DNA of 64,000 bases, from contig LNKV01000038.1 of NCBI GenBank assembly GCA_001465935.1, positions 566,176 to 630,175 on the forward strand. Reading direction: 5' to 3'. The translations under genes were made by a program, and so were the position numbers. Positions 1 to 12,299 of this stretch are shown here, piece after piece. How positions within the stretch are numbered: position 1 is the stretch's first letter; each line of letters begins with the position of its first letter. This DNA is from Clarireedia homoeocarpa (lineage: Eukaryota > Ascomycota > Leotiomycetes > Helotiales > Rutstroemiaceae). A model generated the notes under the pieces. That model did not search any database, had not been told where the DNA came from, and was given only the letters and a program-made list of their open reading frames with translations.

Positions 1-50
1 GTAGGTTGTTCTCCGATATAGTGGTAATGATCCTAATCAATTTTTATCAG

Positions 51-1193
51 ATTTGCCTCCGCAATCGTACTCAAAGTAGCTTTTGGCCTCAATCTAGAAG
101 GAAACGATGACCCATACATTAAGATTGCTTTTGATGTGGCTGAAGCCATTGGGAATGGTGGTTCCGCAGGTTCCACTGTCGTTGATTATTTCCCTATATT
201 GAGGCATTTTCCTCATTGGATTAGCCCATCTACAGCTCTAAGACGTGCTAGACGCTGGAGCTGGGCTATCAAACGTCTTCATGATACCCCGTTCGCTGCA
301 GCAAAGAGAGACTTCGTAAATAATCCGGCACCGAGTAGATGAAAAACAACTAACTAAAATCAGGATTTTGGCATAGCAAATCAATCATACGTGTATCCGC
401 TATTCGAAAAACATGCTAAGAATATTTCTGAGAAGCTGCCCATAGAATTTTCGCTGGCAGATATCAAGGGCTCAGCAGGTGCTATCTTCGCTGCCGGATC
501 AGATACAACTCATGCGAGCATTATGGTTGTCATACTCAATCTGTTACTCAATCCTCGTGTCGTTCATAAAGCTAGGGCCTTGCTAGACGAAGCGATAGGG
601 ACAGATCGACTTCCTTCGTTGAAAGACAGAAACAATCCCAGACTTCGATACCTGGAGTTCATCGTGCAAGAGACACTGAGATGGAGACCACTATCCCCAG
701 TTGGAGTTCCCCACAAATCTTTACAAGACGACATCTATAATGGTATGTTTATTCCGCGAGGTACAGAGGTGTACTTCAACACATGGGCTATGAGCAGAGA
801 TGAAAGCGTGTACAAGAATCCCGATAGCTTCAATCCGGACAGATACATTTCTGTCGAGGACGGCGGCGATGGTGAGCCATTTCTGAATGGACCGTTCGGT
901 TTTGGTCGTCGAATATGTGTTGGTCGGCATCTTGCACTGGCAAGTGTTTGGATCGTCTTGGCAACATTGATTGCCACTACGGATATTAGTAAAGCATTAG
1001 ACCCAGAGGGAAAAGAAATAGAACCGATTATAGAGTTTACAACAGGTCTCGCTAGGTAAGGTGCTTGGTTTTTGGTGCATTTGTTCTCAAGATTGGTTAC
1101 TAATAAATAGTTAGCCATCCTCACTTCTTTGAGTGCAGTTTCCAATATCGGTCTGAGAAAGCGAAACAGTTGCTAAGGGAATCAATTTTTTGA
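51..1193 (+). CDS. Cytochrome P450 monooxygenase, 5'-truncated by the window edge
   Basis: Haem-thiolate monooxygenase, C-terminal two thirds. Exons read as 51-315, 364-1055 and 1115-1193. The introns 316-363 and 1056-1114 are GT...AG, and the first has an AACTAAC branch site. Bases 1-50 also look like an intron (GT at 1, CAG at 50), so the window seems to open exactly at a splice donor. Visible motifs: I-helix AGSDTT, K-helix ETLR (ExxR), PERF-like FNPDRY, and haem-binding FGFGRRICVGRHLA with the axial Cys. The last exon gives HPHFFECSFQYRSEKA, matching the usual fungal P450 tail, which supports the final intron. It resembles microsomal fungal P450s of the O-methylsterigmatocystin-oxidoreductase type, but the substrate cannot be told. 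It is convergent with an SDR reductase. The N-terminal anchor lies outside the window. Confidence 0.93.
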
Positions 1194-1453
1194 GGTGTCT
1201 CTTTCTCCTTTTGTTACAGACCAATCTGTGGTTACTTGTGGGCTCTAAGTCAACACTACGAACAGACCTCACTGGTGCGAGCAAAAGTTTCAGGGCACAT
1301 GCCAATATTCAGGACGCCGCTGTTTGAATCAATAATTTCAAATTAGGAACATCTCATTGCAATCATTCAACTCGCCCTTCTCTCTATCTGATTATCGCAG
1401 CTGAAATAGAGCCGAAGGCTCTGAAAACAATTTCATATTAATAGTTTACCACT

Positions 1454-2517
1454 TTACTTTTCATACTTCACAATATCATCGACTGTGGCCTTCGCGCTCT
1501 TCCACCAATCCTTCCATTCTGTACCGAACACTGCATCCGACTTAGATGTATCGAAGCGGCTCATTGATTCCGGCAATACATCGCTTCCAGGCTTGGGTGC
1601 TGGGACTCGGTCTCTCAGCTGTGGATACTCCTCACGAATCTTTTGAGCTACGGCAGCGGCGGTGACTGGTTCACGAATGTGAAAGACGTAGCGCTGGTTA
1701 CCGGGAGTGGTGTCCCTCAGAGCTTTCACATGAATGGTAGCGACATCGTCTACGTCCCTAATAGCTGTCAGTACGGTTCCCGATTATATCTATGGGACCA
1801 AACTCACATAGTCCAAGGATATATGAACCCAGGCTCTTCTTTGTCAAATACCTCTCTATAGATCGCTCCCATTCCACCAAGTGCTCTCTTTTGTGGCACG
1901 AATCCCTCCTGAATACATCTGCCCGTGATTGATGGGGCTAGAAGTACCACTAAATCGAAGTCTGGCTTTTCGTTCTTTATGAACTCCCATGCCAATTTTT
2001 CGGAAGTGACTTTCGAATAGGAATATGCCCCATAGACATTTTTCAAAGCATCCTCCAACGGTATTGGATTGAAGTCATCTTCGTTGAACGTCTTTCCCGC
2101 CATCAGATCCCTTGAGGGGAACATAATTGAGACCACGCTGCCGGTGATCACCACGCGCTTCACTGTAGTTGACTTATGAGCAGCGGTGAGGATATTGTGG
2201 TCGACGATGGATGCCGGTGTGATCATTTCCTCCTGGAAGTTCGAGTAGGAGAGAGGGGTTGCTACATGAATGATGTACGTAGCTTTGGAAGCTCCTTCGT
2301 CAAAGACACCAGGCACAGTCATGTCGGGGATCTCGATGAACTCTAGCGTGTTGTTATCGATATGTTGCGGATACTTCTTCTCCAGGAACTTTTGAGATTT
2401 TTTGCTTGAGCGCAAGACGGTGTATACCTTGTAGTCCGCAGCAAGTAGCTGCTCTAGGACGGAAGCCCCAAGGCTGCCGGTAGCCCCGGTGAGAAGGATT
2501 GAAGGATTAGAGGTCAT
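1454..2517 (-). CDS. NAD(P)-dependent extended SDR reductase (dihydroflavonol-4-reductase / Gre2-like)
   Basis: Two exons, 2517-1808 and 1757-1454, with a 50-bp intron at 1758-1807; 337 aa, the usual length for this family. The start is an ATG giving MTSNPSILLTGATGSLG. Seen: N-terminal Rossmann GxxGxxG (residues 11-17), catalytic Ser near 127 (ITGSVVS), and YSYSK with Tyr165/Lys169 as the YxxxK pair. The second exon begins at the DVDDVATIHVKAL segment, typical of extended SDRs acting on aldehydes, ketones or flavonol-like substrates. The substrate is unknown. A TATATAAA-like box lies about 105 bp upstream. It is convergent with the P450, so a shared small metabolic locus is possible but not shown. 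Confidence 0.93.
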
Positions 2518-2620
2518 TTTAACTGAGATGCGTGGTGCTGTTGTTAATGCTATTGCTGAAGGCTGTTATGGATGTTACTTTTTATGCTGAAGATGTTATC
2601 TCTTACTCGTTCTCGAGCTG

Positions 2621-2630
2621 ATTTATATAC
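2621..2630 (-). promoter_or_regulatory. TATA-like box of the SDR reductase gene
   Basis: On the minus strand this reads GTATATAAAT, about 105 bp upstream of the reductase ATG. Position and sequence fit a core promoter; no transcript data. Confidence 0.45.
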
Positions 2631-3665
2631 CAGAGTGAAGCTTACACATCTTTACGCATCTAATACTCTAGCAGCTTCTTGACTTACCAATATTCTCAAA
2701 ACAGACTTTGTGTTACACGTGGTTAAGTAATCATCGCTAGTCACTTGACCTCTCTCGTCAGTGTTTGATTAGTGATAAGTTGCCGGCTAAGCTTTTGCGA
2801 TGAGTGATCAAGCTTTTTAATAAGAATGCGTCTTTGTTTACTCAACAACAAGCACTTCATCTTGCAAGAGTTACATACGCGTGCATTAATGCTGATAGAT
2901 TAGTGGAATCTCACGTGGGACTGTCGCAACGAATGCGTTCGTAGGTTAACTTTAGACAAAAAAGCTTTGTAATGAGAAAAGCTTTCGGAACCCGGAGGGT
3001 TATATACAACTTGGGACGGAGCTGAGTATAGCACCGATATCCGAGCTAGATTTGTTTGGAACGGTAACATTTTTCGTGCAGCGAGCGCAGCTTTACCTTT
3101 GAATAGATGCGACCCATGAGCACGACTCTCAGCTTTGAGCCACTCGGCAAAACCCAGATCATCTCCTGGAGTTGGACATATCAATGTCAGAGAACTGAGC
3201 AACATTGATCATCTGGTCGTCACACTTTATCTCTTCATTCGCATTTCCGCCCCAAGCGAGAAAGAGTAGTACCTCTTGTAGAGGTTACACTAAAGGTGTC
3301 GCTGAGACATGACCGAGCATCCTTCGAGCAGCCTTGCAGCCTTGCAGCCTTGCACCGGATACAATAGTTCAACTGGACCTATTTTGTATCTAAAACAAGA
3401 AACGTGTCTTTTCTGCCTTCAGAAACGAAAGTGCGGCTGTTTCGACGATGATCTCAAGCCAAGCACTGGAGGAAAATTATCTGTTACAGCCAAGTCTGAA
3501 ATCGCCATACACACGGGACATTGACGGAGATCTTGAGTATGTACCAACGCACATCCACATAATTATAAGCCCTCCGGATGCCCCCTTTTCCTGAAAATTG
3601 TCTGGTGTATGTCTTACGTATGACTGTATAGGTTGTTTGAGACAGCATCAGAAAATTATACGTAT

Positions 3666-3692
3666 CACCAGTGGGTGTACTAACTATCGGAC
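3666..3692 (+). repeat. Left terminal inverted repeat of the MITE-like element
   Basis: 27 bp, identical in reverse complement to 3888-3914. Preceded by TAT. Confidence 0.85.
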
Positions 3693-3887
3693 CACCTAAT
3701 TTTAAGCGAATACCCTCAAAATATCACTTCTAATTATCAACCCTTTTTAATCAACCGCATTCAATATAGTCAATTCTAGGCTTACAAGACGTGATATTAC
3801 ACCTCCCAATGAAGTCATATATCGCGAACATACTACCCGAAAGATACAGCGATTTTACAATGTGTTGGACGATAAGAAGCCTGGGGA

Positions 3888-3914
3888 GTCCGATAGTTAG
3901 TACACCCACTGGTG
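3888..3914 (-). repeat. Right terminal inverted repeat of the MITE-like element
   Basis: 27 bp, reverse complement of 3666-3692. Followed by TAT. Confidence 0.85.
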
Positions 3915-6352
3915 TATCTGAACAGATATCTGCAGTCTAATCGTCATTAGAAGTTGAATTTACTTGGAGCGTTGAGGAAACCAGCTTATTCTAGCAGCAT
4001 GGCGACAAATTATCTTGGGTTTAATGATGAACGGGTTTGTCTAGCCAAGTCTGCAAGGACAGAATCAAGGTCATCGTCGTCAACCGAAGAGAATTTTAAT
4101 AAGATTACTTTGCAGCATCTCAGACAACTATGCGTCCAGGCATCTGCTAGGTCAGGGAAGACCTAGTTCACCCTTTGCTCCTGTTCCCACACCAGCCTGT
4201 ATAATTATCTGTCGTCCCTCTACTCTGCACCAAGTGGTAAGGCATGAGAATGCCCGAGAAATTCGGAAAGAGTGAACGATTTTCCTTTGACCAAAACCTT
4301 GGTTACTGATGCAGTGATATGGTTGAATCATTTCGATAGTTGAATGTGGATCGTGATCGATAACCTGCTCAAATACGGATAATCTCCATTGGAGGGAATA
4401 TCGTTCAATAAACTGTTGGCTATTAACTCTAGGGTAGTGAGAGTGATTCATCACTAATACTTCATTCTTTCTCGAGTCGCATACCGACGCTGACGTTGAC
4501 AAGCTCGAAAAATAACAGGGAGAAAGGGTAGACTTGACTGATGAGGCACTCAGTCGACGCAGAATCGCCACGCTACCTCTTAGCCATGCCTCATTTTCTC
4601 TTGTCAGTCTCCAAGCTCAGAGCACTTAATCAGCTATTTTTTCCGCAACTCAATTTAGCATGTAACATAGTATAGAATGGCGAGTGATGTTAGCAAAACA
4701 CAGTAGCGACCTAAACATAGAGGATAAAGACAGTACTTAGGTGCTTTCTGGATTTTCTTGTGAACACAACTATGCAACTATTCTGGACTGCCAGTTTCAG
4801 ACAAGCAGGAACTTCTCATTTCATCCAGGAGATGACGGCATAACTTTCGGTAAGAGTACCTCTGGATTCTTGTCTTAGAGTAAAGGCGACTTGCCTCTTG
4901 TTGACCGGCTAATACAATAGTGAATACATATTACTAAAAGTATGTCCAGGAAGGAATGGTAGATGTCTATAGCTCAAACTTCGCCCCCGCGCGTGCAGTG
5001 GTTATAGAGATTTTTGCTCGGCAGTCAGACATTGCAAAGCATAATGTGAAAACTCCAAAAGTGACGCCACTTCTAGAGAAATGACAATTTGGGCTTATAT
5101 TTGGTTTCACTCATAACATTACTCATGCGTTTGCACTAATGTTGTCGGTCATTCTTCACATGATATCCGTGTGATGGGAGACCCTTGCATATTTTACCAG
5201 GGCTAGTCCTCCCTCCTTCCTATTTGGCTTTCGACTATTGTTAATATGCAGACACCCAACTACCACACGAAAGATCTCCCTCGATACATTCTTCATCTGC
5301 CAAGTGGCAATCATTTTCAACGTCGCCAAGAAACGCATCAACAAATCGAAACGTTTGAAAATTGTTACCAAACCCATAGACGAAGTTGCACAACGTCAAA
5401 CCCCTCTACGTCCCAGGTATCTTTCAACCACATATGACCCAGATTTTGTAGGGTATCTCGGCTGCGACCGATATCCAAGCGCAATCTTCTGCCAAGATGA
5501 TTAGGAATAAAAGATGGTGTGCGTTAACACACACGAAAATCTCGAGTCCGAGGAATTCGTAACCCCGTCCTTATTATGGAAGGAGATATACCCCTCATTT
5601 GGCTGAGCGACCAGACATATTGCAGAGCACGCAATTTAATGTCGTCGCCAAGATGGCACGAAAACCACGAGGCCAATTGAACAATCCAAGCTAATGGGTT
5701 GCTTTTCTGGAACGGGGAGGTTGATATTCGTTGGATGAAGCCATCCTCGAGAAGAATTTCACAATCTTGCCCCCACATCACTTGGCGTCTGTTCGTTCAT
5801 CTCTTAACTTCTGCGACTATTTTTTAAGCTTCTGCTTCTCTAATATAAGCGCTTGGCAGTGTAACCAAAGACGGCGTCTTGGCACCAATCGCACAGTATT
5901 TTGATAAGAAAGCCTTGCCACTTTCCATATTGGATTTGACCTGTTGCACCTGCAAATTTCATACATACTCATGATTTGGTTCAGCCTGATATGGACGTCC
6001 TGCGGCACGTCCCTTTGGTTCGAGCCCAGTGATGTGTTACTGCCGAATGGCATCTCCATGCATTCAATATCCCCTGAGGAGTACCGGCAGCCAAGCCGGC
6101 GCCTGACGCCTCGTTTGAAGGCGAATGCTTATCAACTTCCATAATTGTATCAATATAATGTTATCATCTGGTGCAGAAATTCCTTTATAGAAGGTGGCCT
6201 TGTTGTCTGGGGTTTGCATTGGTGAGAATGAGCTGCAATACATCTTGGCGTTAAGGTCTCACTGCCTTCTTATCTATTTTGTAAGTTGAGACAGGTCGCC
6301 GACAATAGCCATCGTTGAGCGCATATGCTTGATAGGGGAATGGTCAAATTCC

Positions 6353-6360
6353 TTTAAATA
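6353..6360 (+). promoter_or_regulatory. TATA-like element of the subtilase gene
   Basis: TTTAAATA about 100 bp upstream of the subtilase ATG. Placement fits a core promoter; no experimental support. Confidence 0.35.
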
Positions 6361-6459
6361 TGGCCTTTGTGCCCATCGAAAACGAGTTCATCACCAAGGA
6401 ACATCTTCTCTGATCCTCCCAGGCCACCTCTCGAACAATCCTCTGTCACCAGCTTCAAA

Positions 6460-7818
<1,359 letters not shown>

Positions 7819-8935
7819 ATGTCTCATTAAGAGATATGCAGAGGAATTAATGGTGATAGGTCATGGGGCATGAAACTCTCATTGTTTGGTTCCTCGCATT
7901 GCAGATTTCATGATGATCGGGCTAGTATAAGAGTTTGTATTTGGATGATCGGCTCGTACTGGTCTCGATGAAGAGTTTTCTTAAGATTGAATGGCATTCT
8001 TACCTTTGTCATCTGTTAACGGTTCTTGATTACCAGCATGAATAAAAGTAGTGTTTTCCAATTAGCAGGTGGCTAAACAATATGGATATGAGTAGTGAGA
8101 TTTGATATTCCCGGATGAAGGCCCGAGGCTAATTGTGAGTGAATTTCCATTACAACCTTGACTACGAACGTCGCATGCGTAAGTAAGAAATAATCTCTCG
8201 CTGATGATATAGACTGATATGCTATAGTAGTTCATGCAGCTGTACATTTAGATGATGAGGGGCACTCAAACGGCAAGTAGTTATAGCAACAAGTATTCTC
8301 CTTCGACCAGCCCCAAACCTCTTGATCTTGGACTACACAATGTGGCGCAATCCCACCTTGAGACGTCATCGCCACCATCTTGACCCCATATTGGAAGAAA
8401 TGCTTTCTTTCATATATGTACATTACATGCAAGCGATCTATCACACTGAGCTTACTTATGCGTGATTGCTAGAAGAGTTCTTCGAGCACGAGGGTAGTCA
8501 TGGTCAGGGTAAGTATCCCTGACTCATTCAACCCTCCGTGATCCATGCTGATCGCCCTTCCCATGTGATGTTCGAAAAAGGATGAATACACTTGATTATA
8601 TCACGAACATCCAAAACTAGAAGGCGGAAAGCAACCCGCCACTCAAGATATTGCGTTTCTTTCTCTCTGCATTTCAAGAACCTATGCCACTGCAGCATCA
8701 ATGCAGACAATCGACTGTCCTTCTCAACGCTGGGGGTCCATGAGTTGATTCGTAGCGTAATTCTCCTTCCAGTTTCGGTAAATATATCGACTTAGATTGC
8801 TTTGGAATTTGCCATGAAGGAGAATTTATTCACGGCATGATAATTGCCTAGCCGATCAGAAATCCTAAATTCTGCCAACGCTCTCCGCCTTGAAGCTCCC
8901 GCATCATTGAGCTTGAGCATTGGAATTCCCCCTCC
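7819..8935. other. Intergenic region between subtilase and LYR genes
   Basis: Holds the expected 3' region of the subtilase (AATAAA-like signal near 8040) and the promoter side of the LYR gene. Short frames at 8062-8795 show no motif, and I see no gene. Confidence 0.5.
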
Positions 8936-8938
8936 TTT

Positions 8939-8946
8939 CATAAATA
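8939..8946 (+). promoter_or_regulatory. TATA-like box of the LYR-motif gene
   Basis: CATAAATA about 115 bp upstream of the ATG at 9061, followed by a pyrimidine-rich leader typical of fungal housekeeping genes. Confidence 0.35.
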
Positions 8947-9060
8947 CATTTCACAACTTCCCTTTCACCTTCTCTCCTTAGAATACAACCATCAATTTCC
9001 GCTTTCTCAATTCCCCGCCCCCTAATCCTCCCCAAAACGCTTCCATCTATATAGCACAGC

Positions 9061-9884
9061 ATGCCCTCTTCCTCTCCTCTCCGTCACGAAGTGATATCCC
9101 TCTACAAAGGTATACCCCCCTTCCTTCCCACCCTCCTCTCCATCTTCTCCCTCCGCGCCTAGCCCCTCTTTCCCCTCTTCTTTCCTCCCTCCCTTTCCCC
9201 CTACCCCTCTTATCTTACAGCCCACAGCCCACAGCTCACAACTCCCACCCCAGAACTCCTCCACCTAGGCCGCGCCTATCCTCTCGGATACACCTACTTC
9301 CGCACCCGCCTGCACAGCGCATTCAAAGCTAAATCCACCCTCGATAACCCGGACGAGATACGGAAAGGTTTGGAGAGGGGGGAGTGGGTGAAGAAGGGTG
9401 AGTTTTTCCTTTTTCGGTTTTTGCTGTGGTTTTAGGGGAGGAGCGGAAAGGAAGGAGAGGAGGGGAGGGATGGGAAGGGGAAGGAGGGGTTGTGGTAGGA
9501 GGAGCGAGCGACAGAGGACTGTATAGCCAGGCAGGCCGGGCGAAATTGTGTTGCGAGGGGATTGCGTGGAGAAGGAACTGCAGATAATGAAGCGCTATCG
9601 CTTTTTGGATAGTGTGCTAACATCTTACATTGGAAAAACAGAGATCGAAGCGCTGTAAGTCATATAATACCCCATAACCTCTTACGACAGTTTGCACAAC
9701 TACGCTTTACTCTTTTACGCACTTCACTTCACACATTACATAAGAGACTAAACAACACCAAATTTCAATTCAGAAGGACTTAAACAATTGCATTTGTAAA
9801 AATGCTAACCAATACATATTGGGGGGTATATCTAGGTACTATCTTAAAAGGTATCGAACGTTGCGCCAAAGATATGATGGATGA
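9061..9884 (+). CDS. LYR-motif mitochondrial protein, ETFRF1/LYRM5-like
   Basis: 84 aa from four exons: 9061-9109, 9254-9397, 9642-9654 (only 13 nt) and 9836-9884. All introns have GT...AG borders, and the last two have CTAAC branch sites near 9615 and 9804. Joining them gives a protein colinear with animal ETFRF1 (LYRM5): LRHEVISLYK, then LLHLGRAYPLG-YFRTRL, then LERGEWVKKEIEALYYLKRYRTLRQRY, with the LYR-family tyrosine/arginine pattern. ETFRF1 binds electron-transfer flavoprotein in mitochondria and displaces its FAD; other LYR proteins work with acyl carrier protein. The same role here is by homology only. Introns make up over two thirds of the gene, so automated callers may miss it. Confidence 0.88.
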
Positions 9885-10291
9885 AACGCACCAACGTATG
9901 AAGGGGAGATGTCTTTTCGACTTCTCGATATCCAGAAATCGACAATGCATGGATGATGGGATTGGATTGGATAGATGGATGGATCAATGAGGCGGTTTAT
10001 AGGAAGTGGAAATCGAGGAGAGAATTGAACTAATCAAAGATGGTAGATGTAAACGTTGCGAGGAGGCGGATGTGATGGTAGCGGTCGAGAATTAAGAGGA
10101 AGAAGATGTAGAGCTCTAGACGCCGGCATGTATCAATAGGTAGAATAGTGGCAGATGATTGGAGGTAGGTGGATTGCGTGCCAACCTTGGGAATAAGGTG
10201 GAGATAAACGTAGAGGTGTGGTGGCGTGTCGGTACTTTGAGTCGATGACCGTTTTGACATTGATCCAAGGTATTCGAAGAGCGAGATCAGC

Positions 10292-12118
10292 TTAAGCAGC
10301 ACTCGACTCTGCCTTTGGATCCTTCTTCCTGGCCCACCAAGCTCCAACCTCCAAACATTCACCCCAAGACGTCCCGTTATTCTTCAGTAAATCCGTCATT
10401 AAATTACCACGCCATCTGTCAAACTCATCTAAACTCTTCCCACTCGCCTCTCTCAATAATGGTTCCAAACTATCAATCATTTGTATGATAGTCATCAGAG
10501 CCGTCCTCCGTAACGCAGCTTGTCCTGCCGTTAGATTTTTCCGATCAGTGTCCTTCCCTTTGCCTTTGAGAACCTTTATTCCATTTGAAGCAGCAGTAGG
10601 AGCAGTTGCCGTAGATCCGCCGACTCCTTCACGCTCCCATCTTACCTCTCCTAGAGGTATAGCTAATCTCCGACTTTCAATCTGTTCGAGGACTTCGGCT
10701 TCTTGGAGTAAAGTCGGTCGAATGCTCGTGCAAGGCATGGACGTCAATTCCCTGGCTTCCAAGGCTTTCGAAATCCACGCATTATAGTCTATAAGGAATT
10801 GATTCTGCGGCGTCGCCAAAGGTGTTTGTGGCGTAATTGTATATGTACCCATTGCATTTGTATGTATTTGTTTGTAGTTTTCGCTATCATTATCGTTACC
10901 TTTCGTCGAAGGTGGCGCGTGCGACAAAAGCATACGAATAGAATGGTCGCCATCCCAAATTTCCAATGTGCCTCCTGGTTTTAGTATTCGTAAATATTCG
11001 TCCATCAAAGCTTGCACTTGTTCGGGTTTCTTGGTCGACATCACCATGCTCGAATCTTTGATCATGATGAGGGAAAATTCTTCATCTCGAAATGGAAGAG
11101 GTGTTTTGCGCAGATCGTGTTGGACAAATCGCCAGTTCATGTCGTCGTCTGCGTCCATTCGCGGAGCTAAAGGAGCGATGTCTAGGCCAGTAAATTGTAT
11201 CGAAGAATGTCCCTTATGTGAGAAATGACGATGGCACATTACACTCCAAAAAGCAGTACCGCAGGCGACTTCGAGTACTCGTTTCGGGGGCTTGTTGCGA
11301 AAAGACGGGGAGCAAGTAGGACCATTAAAGACCTGGCATAGCAACATGGTCCGTAAAGTCTGTCGATGTAATTCTGCAAGGTCGACTGGTAAAGGATATG
11401 GTAAGGTAGGGTCAGCAAGATATCGGCGGCCATGTCGTTTGGTGAATGGCTGCTGGGCCATGGAGACCTCGACGGGCAGCGGCATTTCTCGCGAATTTAT
11501 CTTTGAAAAGCCACTGGAGTTTGTAGTCTTGCTTGAAATACTGCTTGATCTTCCAGCGGAATCTGCACCTCTCTGCTGTTGGGCGGAGGAGGATGCATAC
11601 CGCGAGTCCACTCCGACAGCATTTTTGTTGCTGGTGGAAGAATGGCCCGAAGTTGAGGATGATTTGCGCTTCGCTTCCGCAACTGCCCTGGCTTTATTGG
11701 TTTGATTTGCAGCGTGTTTGTAATCTACTAAAGGGGTTGAAAGCATTCCGGTACCCACCACTCCACTTTCCGGTGGTTGGTATCTCTCGCTACGTTCCTG
11801 CGAATGCGATGCGACAGTGGAATCCAAAATTGGGCTGCTTTCATATGGCGAAGTTGGGCCAATAGTGGGAGCAAGTGGTGGTGGATGTGCTGGCGATTGT
11901 CCTGGGACTAAATTTATGGACGGAGGAGGGGGAGGCAGAGGTGGGGGAGATTTTGTGTTTGATTTGGATTGTGAGCGTGACCTGGAGGACGCTTTTTTGA
12001 AGACGGGCTTAATTGGTTGCGCTTGGGATTGCACGGAGATATTTGTATGAGCGGAAGGCGGTTTGGTCCTATCCGGTTTCTGGGTCGTCACATTATAAAA
12101 GAATCCAGCTTCAGCCAT
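10292..12118 (-). CDS. SAM-dependent methyltransferase domain protein with long disordered N terminus
   Basis: Single exon, 608 aa from the first ATG (MAEAGFFYNVTTQKPD). The frame stays open upstream but only to a GTG. Residues 1 to about 200 are low-complexity (Pro/Ser/Gln rich, SRSRSQSK, PPPLPPPPP). The C-terminal half holds a class I methyltransferase core: motif I VLEVACGTAFW, acidic TGLDIAP, then PLPFRDEEFSLIMIKD and LRILKPGGTLEIWDGD. A YPLPVD-AELHRQ segment precedes motif I, as in fungal methyltransferases of this kind. Substrate unknown. The C terminus (KNNGTSWGECLEVGAWWARKK) looks conserved. The gene is convergent with the LYR gene about 410 bp away. Confidence 0.85.
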   Translation of the reverse strand: MAEAGFFYNVTTQKPDRTKPPSAHTNISVQSQAQPIKPVFKKASSRSRSQSKSNTKSPPPLPPPPPSINLVPGQSPAHPPPLAPTIGPTSPYESSPILDSTVASHSQERSERYQPPESGVVGTGMLSTPLVDYKHAANQTNKARAVAEAKRKSSSTSGHSSTSNKNAVGVDSRYASSSAQQQRGADSAGRSSSISSKTTNSSGFSKINSREMPLPVEVSMAQQPFTKRHGRRYLADPTLPYPLPVDLAELHRQTLRTMLLCQVFNGPTCSPSFRNKPPKRVLEVACGTAFWSVMCHRHFSHKGHSSIQFTGLDIAPLAPRMDADDDMNWRFVQHDLRKTPLPFRDEEFSLIMIKDSSMVMSTKKPEQVQALMDEYLRILKPGGTLEIWDGDHSIRMLLSHAPPSTKGNDNDSENYKQIHTNAMGTYTITPQTPLATPQNQFLIDYNAWISKALEARELTSMPCTSIRPTLLQEAEVLEQIESRRLAIPLGEVRWEREGVGGSTATAPTAASNGIKVLKGKGKDTDRKNLTAGQAALRRTALMTIIQMIDSLEPLLREASGKSLDEFDRWRGNLMTDLLKNNGTSWGECLEVGAWWARKKDPKAESSAA

Positions 12119-12162
12119 GACGACGATCCTTTCTCTAGAAGCTTGGGAGTTACGCGCACCAC

Positions 12163-12210
12163 TGACCACCAGACCAGACCGACCAGACCAGACCAGACCA
12201 GACCAGATCT
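12163..12210. repeat. GACCA minisatellite in the methyltransferase gene leader
   Basis: Seven or more near-perfect ACCAG/GACCA pentamers in tandem, about 45-90 bp upstream of the methyltransferase ATG (TCTGG on the coding strand). Confidence 0.8.
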
Positions 12211-12299
12211 AGAGGCAAACCAGCAAACCGGCCTGGAATCTGATGTGCCCCAGACGTCGCCCCAGAAATCCAAATCCCGAATAGCAGCTAGTGGTGGAT

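Larger units (their letters stand above)
3666..3914. mobile_element. MITE-like non-autonomous DNA transposon, 249 bp
   Basis: Perfect 27-bp terminal inverted repeats at 3666-3692 and 3888-3914 begin CACCAGTGGGTGTAC. The element is flanked on both sides by TAT (3663-3665 and 3915-3917), which fits a TA/TAT target duplication of the Tc1/mariner-pogo type. Size and lack of a transposase fit a MITE or internal-deletion derivative. The interior right half can be read as about 49 codons (including RDITPPNEVIYREHTTRK) ending in a stop inside the right repeat; this may be a leftover of the parent element. Family assignment is inference. Confidence 0.75.
2640..6350. other. Gene-poor interval containing one MITE-like element
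   Basis: No convincing gene. Open frames here are short, begin at GTG/TTG or lack recognisable motifs. The longest is a 139-codon minus-strand frame at 4152-4571 without an ATG start. The only clear structure is the inverted-repeat element at 3666-3914. The rest is unassigned intergenic or decayed sequence. Confidence 0.5.

Noticed and set aside
2900..3205. 101-codon minus-strand open frame
   Set aside because: No motif or promoter, and it sits in decayed intergenic sequence.
4152..4571. 139-codon minus-strand open frame
   Set aside because: Begins at GTG, no domain, no splice context; likely chance.
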